NCBI GenBank assembly: GCA_950022295.1
Contig: OX465600.1
Location: forward strand, 294,979,782 to 295,043,781
DNA: 64,000 nt
Direction of reading: 5' to 3'
Origin: Bromus sterilis
Taxonomy: Eukaryota; Streptophyta; Magnoliopsida; Poales; Poaceae
The translations under genes were made by a program, and so were the position numbers. Below are positions 54,823 through 64,000 of the stretch, piece after piece. Positions within the stretch are counted from its first letter, which is position 1. Each line of letters begins with the position of its first letter. The notes beneath the pieces are model-generated. The model searched no databases. It was not told where the DNA came from and saw nothing but the letters and a program-made list of their open reading frames with translations.

Positions 54823-57800
54823 ATGGCTAGGCTGTCCCCCGGGGCGGCGGCGCCGCAGGTGGACACGGGCAAGTACGTCCGCTACACCCCCGAGCAGGTG
54901 GAGGCGCTCGAGCGCGTCTACAACGACTGCCCCAAGCCCAGCTCCCTCCGCCGCCAGCAGATCATCCGGGACTGCCCCATCCTCTCCAACATCGAGCCCA
55001 AGCAGATCAAGGTCTGGTTCCAGAACCGCAGGTCCGTCAGTCCGTCAGCCCCCTCTCCCCTCTCTCCCCTTCTTCCTCCCCGATCTGGTCCGCTCTAGGT
55101 TTCCGTCCGTTCTCGCCGGGAATGCCGCAAGCCACAGCTTCCTCTCGGGGATGTGCATTTTTGGGGGCTTGGATTTCGGTAATGCCGCGAGTTCCGGTGG
55201 GTTTCTTGCGGAAATACCCAAGCTTTGAGGAGTTTTTGGCGCGGTAGATTCTTCTGGCAGAGTTTATTTGGTAAAATGTGCCTGCCTTCTTTACCCTGTT
55301 CTTACAACAAATGTGTGTCCATCCATCTTTTGGGGTTATTTTATGTGTGTGGTAGTTCTATCTATGTAATAAACGCCTAAATAAAGGACTGTCTCTGCCT
55401 GCTTGCTCGAATCTGGTCTTTCTTTAAGCTCATTTTTATCCAAGCATCTTCTCTAGATTTTGACTGACTTGAGGCTCTGTATCTCCACTGTCCTTTGCCA
55501 TTTGTGGATTCCGCCGTGGTCAAAGAACCTCACATGTCTTTCATGGGATTTATATGGCAAGATTTGGGCTAAGTGTCACTCCCAAATCTGGGCTCCAACA
55601 AATATTCCCTTGGGCATTTCTTGTTTCCTGTGCATGCTGGCCATTTCATCTCAAGGCTGGTCTTGTCAAAACCCTCTTGTGCTTGTGTTCTTGTCCACTG
55701 TGCCATTTTTAGTTTCAGTTCTAAGGCTACTTTATTTGCTTTCATTTTAAATATTTCCCCCTGTTGCTGGTCATAGCTCTTTGCAAGAACAGGGGGAAGA
55801 ACACCACTTCTTGGTAGTTTGCTAGTATTCATACTGTACCCATGAAGGGGAGAAATGACCCAAGAATCTTTTACCCATTCGCAAGATGTTGAAATCTGGT
55901 GTGGACTTTCACAGATGCAGGCACACACATCACTGTCAATTAGGCAATGATTTCACACATATCTGTTCTCTGCTATTTGCATAGTATTAACCATTTGTCT
56001 CTTTTGCAAAGGACTTTTTCCCCTTGTTCCTGTTTGATTTGATGAGGCCCCCTTTATGACATAAGGCCACATTCCAGGATCTTGCCTTTGCCTAATAACA
56101 AGAATATCATTGTGATGAGGCCACCGCTTTCATTCATGTCAGTAGTTTATCTAAGGTGCGCATGCCACTCAACTGAAGTGTGTTGCTTTCTTGTGATCTG
56201 TATGTAGGTGCCGTGAGAAGCAGCGCAAGGAGTCCTCCCGCATGCAGACGGTGAACCGGAAGCTGACTGCCATGAACAAGCTGCTGATGGAGGAGAATGA
56301 CCGGCTGCAGAAGCAGGTGTCGCGCCTCGTCTACGAGAACGCGTCGGTGAAGAGCCTCAAGACTCAGATCCACAACGTGAGCTCAGTCACAATGCCCTTC
56401 TACACTCTGTTTATGCTTGTGTACTAGATATGGTTTCATCCTGTGTTGTCGATTCAGTGGCTATTGCATTTTTGTTTTCTCACATGCGGTACTAACATTT
56501 TCTTGCAATTTTGCAGGCTTCTGCGGCCACCACGGACACGAGCTGCGAGTCTGTGGTGACGAGTGGTCAGCAGCAAGCCCTAGCGGCACCGCGTCCACAG
56601 AGGGATGCAAACAACCCAGCTGGGTAATTGCGATGCCTAGTCTCATTTCTTTGGTAATTTAGTTGGTATGGTGTATGCTTGTTTTGCTGAGTTGCTGTTT
56701 GTCGTGTGCAGTCTTCTCGCAATTGCTGAGGAGACCTTGGCAACGTTCCTGTCCAAGGCGACCGGAACCGCTGTCGAATGGGTGCAAATGATGGGAATGA
56801 AGGTAATGCATTCATTGTACAAGAAGATAGTTCTGCACGATGTGATGATTTTCTAGCTTGTTTGTTCTAACCTCTCTGATTTACAGCCTGGTCCGGATTC
56901 CATTGGAATCATCGCTGTTTCGCACAATTGTATTGGCGTCGCAGCCCGAGCTTGCGGTCTTGTGAGCCTTGAGCCCACAAAGGTATGATGTTGCTCATTG
57001 TCATTGCTTCATGTTTATTTATTTTCTGCAGCCACTACTAAGCAGCTCCTAACAAGCTTCCTTTCAGGTTGCCGAGATCCTCAAGGATCGTCCATCTTGG
57101 TATCGTGACTGTCGTTGCGTTGATATCCTCCACGTTTTTCCTACGGGTAATGGTGGAACTATCGAGCTAATCTACATGCAGGTGTGTATCTGCTCACTAA
57201 TATGTTGCAGTTTTCATGTGCTTGTTGCTGTACTGGTGGATATTTTGGTGCTGATGATGACCATTGCCATTTGAATTTCTTAGACTTATGCACCAACGAC
57301 TTTGGCGGCACCACGCGACTTCTGGACACTCCGCTACACCACCGGCCTTGAAGATGGCAGCCTTGTGGTACTAAATTGATCCTTAATTCTCTGCTATAAT
57401 CTTTACCAAAAAAGTGTATAAGCTCCTCCTGTCACGGTTGATTGTTGGTTGGTCTTTGTCATGTTCTGATTGGGCTCTATCTGTTTGGAGGAACAGTATT
57501 ATTGTGACCTCCAACTGTACTGTAATGATTCTGTATTTAATGGCACTTTGCTGTCATTTCTTCAAAATTGCAGTAAGTACCCCACAGTGTTGCTTATAAT
57601 GTGACCCCGTTCTTCTTGTTCTGCAGATCTGTGAAAGGTCATTGACTCAGTCCACGGGTGGTCCATCAGGGCCTAACACTCCTGGTTTTATCAGAGCCGA
57701 GGTGCTCCCTAGTGGTTATCTGATTCGACCATGCGAGGGAGGTGGCTCCATGATCCACATTGTGGATCATGTTGATTTGGATGTAAGTAACAACAAACGC

Positions 57801-60212
57801 TTTAGATATCATTGAGTGTCACAGTTGAATACTTTTGTGAGACATGTACCTTATAAATCATATGCGTCTATCTGTATGTATAGGCTTGGAGTGTGCCAGA
57901 AGTCCTTAGACCGCTCTATGAATCTCCAAAGATGATTGCGCAGAAGATGACTATTGCGGTATGCGTGCCTTTCAGTATGATTGTTACCCATTCATTGGCC
58001 TTCTGTAGTAAAGCTGAACTTATTATTTCACCGATGCACCAGTGACATATCAGGCAAATGATTATCTGCTCATGCTAATGGTTCTTCTTATATTCAGGCG
58101 CTGCGACACATCAGGCAAATCGCGCACGAATCCAGTGGCGAAATCCCCTATGGTGCTGGGCGCCAGCCTGCGGTTCTCAGAACCTTCAGTCAAAGGCTCA
58201 GCAGAGGCTTCAACGATGCTGTGAGTGGATTTCCAGATGATGGCTGGTCTTTGTTGGGCAGTGATGGTGCTGAGGATATTACCATCACTGTAAACTCGTC
58301 ACCAAACAAGCTTGTTGGATCCCATGTCAGCCCTTCCCCGCTCTTTTGTGCTATCGGAGGTGGCATTTTATGTGCGAAGGCATCAATGCTAGTGCAGGTA
58401 TTTATACTTATACTCACTTAAGTAGACAATCTTTCTGTTTGTTCCATATCACCAGAATTATTCCTCCTACAATGGCTAACCAAAGCGTACTTTTGGGTGA
58501 TGTAGGATGTCCCTCCTGCTTTACTTGTGCGATTTCTGAGGGAGCATCGCTCGGAATGGGCTGATCCTGGTGTTGATGCTTATTCTGCTGCCTCTTTGAG
58601 GGCCAGCCCATACGCAGTTCCAGGTTTAAGAGCTAATGGATTCATGGGAAATCAGGTTATACTGCCCCTCGCGCACACCCTAGAGCATGAAGAGGTAACG
58701 CGTTAATTCAGTCCTTTCAGTTCTCAACATCATGAATTACCAATATCAGTTGCTTCAAGCTTGTTTTTTTTTTCAATTTGTAGTTCCTTGAGGTCCTTAG
58801 GCTGGAAGGGCATGGTTTTAGCCATGATGATGTGCTTCTTGCGCGAGATATGTACCTTCTGCAGGTATGGTATTTTCACCCCATTTTTATTGCTTGAGAT
58901 TCTAGTATTTGTTGTGTCCTGACGGTGCGATGTCATTTCGTAACTGCAGCTTTGCAGCGGTGTTGATGAGAACGCTTCAGGTGCTTGTGCGCAGCTTGTC
59001 TTTGCACCCATTGATGAATCTTTTGCTGATGATGCACCGCTACTACCCTCGGGCTTCCGTGTTATACCACTGGACACAAAGACGGTTAGTACATTTAATT
59101 GATGCAGCTATGTATATTCCTAAATGCCCGTCTTGTTATTTTTGTTACAGTACTAACTAGTTTATTATACACTTGACTGCAGGATGTGCCATCTGCCACA
59201 CGCACACTTGACCTCGCGTCTGCCCTTGAGGTTGGATCTGGTGGAGCTTTGCGTGGCTCAAGCGACTCCCCTGGTGGGTGCAGCACAAGATCGGTCCTTA
59301 CCATTGCCTTCCAGTTCTCATTCGAGAACCACCTCCGCGAAAGCGTGGCAGCCATGGCTAGGCAGTACGTGAGGGCTGTGATGGCATCTGTGCAGAGGGT
59401 GGCCATGGCAATAGCTCCTACTCGCCTCGGCTCACAGATCCAACTGAAGCACCCTCCAGGCTCTCCTGAGGCGCTTACACTTGCTAGCTGGATTGGCAGG
59501 AGCTACAGGTAAAATAAAACCTTATATTGAGCTAGGCACATTTATGCTTACCCTAAAGTTGGTCATGCTTTGTTGTTGCCCACTGTTTCTTAAGTCGTCG
59601 AAACTTGCAGGGCTCATACTGGAGAAGACATCCGCTGGTCGGACACCGAAGAAGCCGATTCTCCCCTGAAGCTCCTGTGGAATCACAGCGACGCCATACT
59701 CTGCTGCTCTCTAAAGGTGATTTTCATAATTTGTTTCATCAAATTTCCTGTGCTGTCCTGAAACCACCAGCTGACCTGACAAGGGGTAACTTTGGCCAGC
59801 CTGCTCCAATGTTCACATTCGGCAACAACGCGGCCCTGGACATGCTGGAGACGACGCTGGTGAACCTGCAGGACATCTCGCTGGAGGCCATCCTGGACGA
59901 CGAGGGGCGTAAGGCGCTGTGCGCCGAGTTCTCCAAGGTCATGCAGCAGGTAACCAACCAACCAACAGGATAACTGATCAGTAGCAAGCAATGCACCAGC
60001 AAGACTTATTTCAGTACACTTACTGACTGAACTTGTTTGTGATGTTCCATTTTATGCAGGGTTTTGCGTACCTCCCTGGTGGCGTGTGCAAGTCGAGCAT
60101 GGGGCGGCAGGCGTCGTACGAGCAGGCGGTGGCGTGGAAGGTGGTGGGCGACGACGTGGCGGGCGCCCCACACTGCCTCGCCTTCATGTTCGTCAACTGG
60201 ACCTTCCTGTGA
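54823..60212 (+). CDS. REV-like (HOX9/HOX10): HD-ZIP III transcription factor, REVOLUTA clade (HOX9/HOX10-like)
   Basis: Seventeen exons: 54823-55031, 56208-56376, 56517-56623, 56712-56802, 56887-56982, 57068-57181, 57284-57367, 57627-57782, 57884-57958, 58098-58397, 58506-58694, 58784-58864, 58950-59084, 59183-59508, 59611-59716, 59800-59949, 60060-60212. All introns are GT...AG; the total of 2541 nt gives 846 aa, close to the rice relatives. Homeodomain about 17-80 (QIKVWFQNRRC), leucine zipper about 85-115 (LTAMNKLLMEENDRLQKQV), START lipid-binding domain about 161-373, C-terminal MEKHLA domain about 701-843, end VNWTFL. The nuclear protein controls adaxial organ identity, meristems and vasculature. 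The miR165/166 site is kept. Odd: the zipper tail is YENASVKSLKTQIHN. The start at 54823 (GGGATGG) fits family length; an in-frame ATG at 54736 adds 29 residues. Confidence 0.96.
56793..56898 (+). promoter_or_regulatory. miR165/166 target site split by an intron
   Basis: The exon ends GGGAATGAAG (56793-56802) and the next begins CCTGGTCCGGAT (56887-56898). Only the spliced mRNA has the complete site, which is the complement of miR165/166 in HD-ZIP III genes. It encodes MGMKPGPDS at the start of START. No change is seen that would disrupt pairing. Confidence 0.95.
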
Positions 60213-60904
60213 CGTCCGCCGTCTATCTATCTATCTGTTTGAGCAAAAGACTTGAGAACTGCAGTTCGTTTTGTATGGTGCAGTTGTCTATCATCTATCT
60301 ATGTAGCTGTGGATTTCCATATCCCTGTTGAGGACCTGATCTTTGTTGTGCCGTGAACCGAAACATAGTTGGCATTTCTGTGTAATGTTTTGTGTGGATT
60401 TGACTGTGATGAACCGAATAGTGGCTTGCGGTTCCCTGTAATTTGCTTGCATTTGTCGCTGTGTCACTCAGTTCACTCATTTCTGTGAGCACGCTGCTGC
60501 CGCTGGATTTCCTTCCGTTAAGAAAATAAGGTGTGGGAGATGAGCCCTGGTGACTGTTGGATACTTGGATCAGAGACCGGAGCACAAGCGTACAGAAGTA
60601 CTCTAAGCTTCTGTACACTAATTTCGGTTTTTCTCCTTATCTCCTTATTTGTACGCTAAAGGAATCTTCAACACGGTCCTTTTGCCATTCAGCATGAGAG
60701 TCCTTTTTCTTGTAAATCGAATGCAAACTAAGGAAGGTTTAGTTTGGATCAAACTAAGGAAGGTTTATAAAAGTTTGGATCATCATATGTAGGATTCTCA
60801 TACCTCGGTTCACTCGATCTTCCTTTCGAATCAGTTTTATGCACTCCGTTTGTGCTCCCTCTTATTGCTTTGTATTCACATCCTCCTCGTTTGATTATTG
60901 CTGG
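60213..60904. other. 3' untranslated and downstream region of the HD-ZIP III gene
   Basis: No further gene is seen. T-rich and TTTGTA-type words follow the stop, as in plant 3' UTRs; GAAAATAAGG (about 60522) is a possible poly(A) signal. A CTATCTATCTATC tetranucleotide run lies at 60223-60235. The copia-type element starts 693 bp after the stop. Confidence 0.5.
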
Positions 60905-61335
60905 TGTTAGAATAATTCGAGGTCACATATCGATCTATCGAGGATCAAGCAATCACCACAAGTACAAGTACGACACCGAGATTTGTTAACGAGGTTCACC
61001 AACATGGCTACATTCCCGGGGCATGACTACGAATGCTCCTCCCCATGTACCAAATCACATGATACAGTCGACGGCAAGTCCGCCACGGCCATCCGACAGC
61101 GCTCCGACCACCTCGCCACGGCCGGTCCGGCCGCGCCCGCCACGGGCGCCGGACCATCCTTTCGTGATCTCTGTCTAGCCTATCAACTTGTATCTAGTCT
61201 ATTTTGCTACCCGGCGGTGCCTTTATATAATAGACCCGGGTTACACGTGTCCAACTCAAACACCTAACCCTCCACTATTACAAGTCCAATTGTAGCACAA
61301 CTCGTACACATATATTTGGCACGTATATTTTAACA
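60905..61335 (-). repeat. 3' LTR of the copia-type element
   Basis: It is 431 bp, with many substitutions against the other LTR but the same length. It lies nearest to the HD-ZIP III gene. Confidence 0.93.
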
Positions 61336-63466
61336 CTCCACCTTGACGAATATATCCTCGCCACCTTGAAGCCTCCATGTACGAACCTCTGTGTATCTTG
61401 GACTTGAACCATGAGAACCACTGCTACTCCCAGACTTCATGTGACTCCACCTGCAACTATAATCCCTTCTTGTCTTCTCCACAGTCAACACACGAGCAAA
61501 ATTAAGTTACTCTTTACTCTTGTTTGTGCTCCCAACTCCCGAAGTATCGGTTCAACGCCATCACACAGCAATCACTGTCTGCGTGAAAGTGAACAACTCA
61601 CATATTTGTCGCCACATATAAGAGTTACCCGAACTCAACATCCTAGCTCCATCTTGACTGATATCTCAGACTTGAAGAAATTTCACCGTTGCCTTCTGTC
61701 ACCCTGGGTCAAAATTCACAGTTGTCTCACCCTTTTTTCCGGATAGTCTTTGGCACGTCCCACCGCTATAGCACTTCGCCTCCTTCTGTACTTGTCATCA
61801 ATATTTTACCATGTGTACTGAACACCAAAGAATATCACATGTACTCTCTCGGTTCTTGACAATCCCAGACTTGCCGCCACTTTCTCAGATTACTTATGGT
61901 TGACTCCTGTCTGTCATTGACGTCAATCTCCATAGACCTAGTCACCAACTTAAATCCGGTACTCGTCAACACTGCTTCAGCACCCTCTGCACACTTTGTC
62001 TGACCACATGTCTGACCACCAGTGCTCTGGCATGTCGTCGTGTCCCGTGCTTACTGCACGCCTCGCCGGTATCACCACGTCGAGCCTCTGATGTCCCTGG
62101 TCGAGTCTCCTGGGTCGCGAACCCCACACCACCTCAACCTCCTACTGCAGAGAACCACCGATCATCCACGACCGATGCCAAGTATCACGTCTCCTTCAGA
62201 CCACTGGGCCCCAGTCCAAACCACGTGTCTCTCGCTTTCCCGCCGAAATAGGCTTCGACTCTCTGCTAGCTTACGCCGTAGGCCTTCCATCAGCTCAGAG
62301 TGAAGTCTTCCCTCAGACCTCAGCTCCACCTTCAACATGACTCCATCATGGTTGTACGTGCCACCTTCCTGCGCCCTGTCGACTTCAAGCTCTCATGTGT
62401 GCACTGCCTTGAAGAAACCATGCCCCACTGTCATGTCGAACCACACAAGCCCTCAGACAGGCGCCACGTGTTTCCACACCCAGAAGTCGGACACCATCAG
62501 CATCACACTCCTATGTCGTCGTCGCTGAAATCACCGCCATCTTCTACTTTGACCAACATCCACGTCGATCCATCAGACTGTCCAGTTTGATCCAGCCAAA
62601 AAATTATCCGACTGCAACCATGCTCCACCCTGCGTCATCTCTATCCCACACATCTCCGTGCATCCCTTGACGCCCTGTGTTTGCATGATCCTGTCACGAC
62701 ATACTCCAGACGGCTCCCAGTCTTATAAGCACATCGTCCGGCCTTGTCGCCTTGTCCACGCGTTTCAAACCGTCTAAGCAAACCAACCTACAACAAATCT
62801 TCATGCACTGAAAATTGATTCTCTTGTCGATGCTTCATTATGGCTTCTCCGTACACGATAGCAAAAAAAATAAATGAAAGTTTGATCCATCCAAGCTACT
62901 CTCGTGCACACGCATGACCCTGCAACAATGTTTCCCCCAACAAATCTCACACAACGCACTGCATGTTCTTATTTCCTCCGTATGTACCATGGTTCCTGCC
63001 AGGATGCACCAGTGCTATGGGACACTTGATCACGCCCACGAGGCCTCCTCCTGCGTGACTCTCCCTTGGCTACTTGACCAAAACGTTTACGCTGAGAAAC
63101 ATCCACTGAGACCATGAACCAGCGCCTTTGCACCGTGATTTCCTGTTTCTGCACGCCCAACGCGTCATGATCCAATTAATCGCTACATGTACAGTCCTTG
63201 CACGCGTAGCGCTTCTGTCTGCCTAGCACTCTGCCGCGTGTGTCTCCTGCCAAATAGATCTCGATGAGACCGCTTCGATTTGTGATGTTTCTCCGTGCAC
63301 TTGTCGACTTCTCTAGATCGCTTCTTCGTCCTTCCGCCGACGAAACAACTGCTTCCGTTGAATGTCCAAACGCTAACCCAAAAGCTCCGCGAACACGATC
63401 CAACCTTAATGCAGCTTCACCTCTAGATCAATATCCCACGACCTTTAACCTTGCTCTGATACCAAT

Positions 63467-63897
63467 TGTTAGAATAATCTGAGGTCACAAATCGATCTAC
63501 CGAGGATCAAGCAATCACCACAAGCATAAGAACGACACTGAGATTTGTTAACGAGGTTCACCAGCATGGCTATATCCCCGGGGCATGACTACGGGCGCTC
63601 CTCCCCATGTACCAAATCACATGATACAGTCGACGACAAGTCCACCACGGCCATCCGACATCGCTTCGACCACCTTGCCACGGCCGGTTCGGCTGCCCCC
63701 GCCACGGACGCCGGACCATCCCGTTCGTGATCTCTGTCTAGCCTATCAACTTGTGTCTGGTCTATTTTGCTACCCCGCGTGCCTTTACATAGTAGACATG
63801 GGTTACATGTGCCCGACTCAAACACCTAACACTCCTCTATTACAAATCCAACTGTAGCACAACTCGTACACATATATTTGGCACATATATTTTAACA
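63467..63897 (-). repeat. 5' LTR of the copia-type element
   Basis: It is 431 bp and adjoins the tRNA primer-binding site with a two-base gap (63465-63466). Confidence 0.93.
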
Positions 63898-64000
63898 GCC
63901 GGACCTCTGAAGCCTCCAGCAGCGCTCCTTCCGCCTAATGTTGTATTCTTCATCGTCCAACATTGCTGGACCTCTGAAGCCTCCAACAACGCTCCTTCTG
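63898..64000. repeat. Tandem repeat of about 67 bp at the window end
   Basis: GGACCTCTGAAGCCTCCA occurs at about 63901 and again at about 63968, each followed by CGCTCCTTC. The second unit is cut by the window edge. The retrotransposon at 60905 inserted at the start of the first unit. Confidence 0.75.

Larger units (their letters stand above)
60905..63897 (-). mobile_element. Non-autonomous copia-type LTR retrotransposon (LARD-like)
   Basis: Two LTRs of equal length, 431 bp (60905-61335 and 63467-63897), begin TGTTAGAATAAT and end TTTTAACA on plus. Next to the right LTR, TGGTATCAGAGC on minus (63453-63464) is the initiator-Met tRNA primer site typical of copia elements, so the element reads on minus. 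AAGGTGGAG (minus) before the other LTR is the purine tract. The flanks GCTGG (60900-60904) and GCCGG (63898-63902) fit an old 5-bp duplication. The 2.1-kb interior has no gag or pol motif on either strand. Confidence 0.92.

Noticed and set aside
59605..59973. 122-aa plus frame crossing exons 15-16 of the HD-ZIP III gene
   Set aside because: It reads through an 83-bp intron with good GT...AG ends and uses the wrong frame for exon 15.
61411..62590. Plus-strand frames of about 95-111 aa inside the copia-type element
   Set aside because: They are on the strand opposite to the element and have no gag/pol motif.

Overview
The window is plant nuclear DNA from a grass, most likely a pooid (Brachypodium/Triticeae-like; species not proven). 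The evidence is the Stowaway and Tourist MITEs, CACTA elements with grass-type subterminal repeats, Tat- and Athila-type Ty3/gypsy elements, and one intact host gene whose protein closely resembles the rice HD-ZIP III proteins HOX9/HOX10.

Layout. 1-5.7 kb is non-coding, with a Stowaway MITE (508-630), a self-complementary (AC)n(AT)n(GT)n tract, a 1.2-kb terminal-inverted-repeat element (1056-2285), a duplicated non-coding segment (3355-3664 / 4135-4396) and a Tourist MITE between its copies. 5736-8491 is a probable Mutator-like element carrying a decayed plant-mobile-domain gene and a hAT MITE. 8.5-11.5 kb is unassigned. 11548-50463 is one 'Russian doll' whose layers I could each close with a target-site duplication: an outer CACTA (TSD CAA) holds an inner CACTA (11660-18095, TAA), an Athila-like gypsy element (19085-41240, CTCCT) and an inverted Tat element C (41614-50413, GCCAC). 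The 5' LTR of the Athila-like element holds Tat element A (19215-34149, ACCCC), and A holds Tat element B of the same family (24167-31723, CCCAC). 50.5-54.6 kb is intergenic with a SINE-like sequence and two MITEs. 54.8-60.2 kb is the host gene: a 17-exon HD-ZIP III transcription factor, 846 aa, with a miR165/166 site formed across an exon junction. 60905-63897 is a non-autonomous copia-type LTR element on the minus strand.

Most interesting content. The inner CACTA shows no transposase. It carries an uninterrupted four-exon B3-like gene, an AP2-like gene with one stop codon, a 148-bp tandem array made from a fragment of the RNA polymerase II largest subunit gene, and two tandem miRNA-like hairpins downstream of a TATA box whose arms differ by compensatory changes. 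The three Tat copies each carry, antisense to gag-pol, a small B3-like gene with a TATA box 65-70 bp before its ATG, next to a tandem array of about 70-bp hairpin-forming units. Mobile elements of two classes here therefore carry B3-like DNA-binding genes.

All gene models come from reading splice sites and frames by eye. Family names rest on motif recognition; no database search was run.
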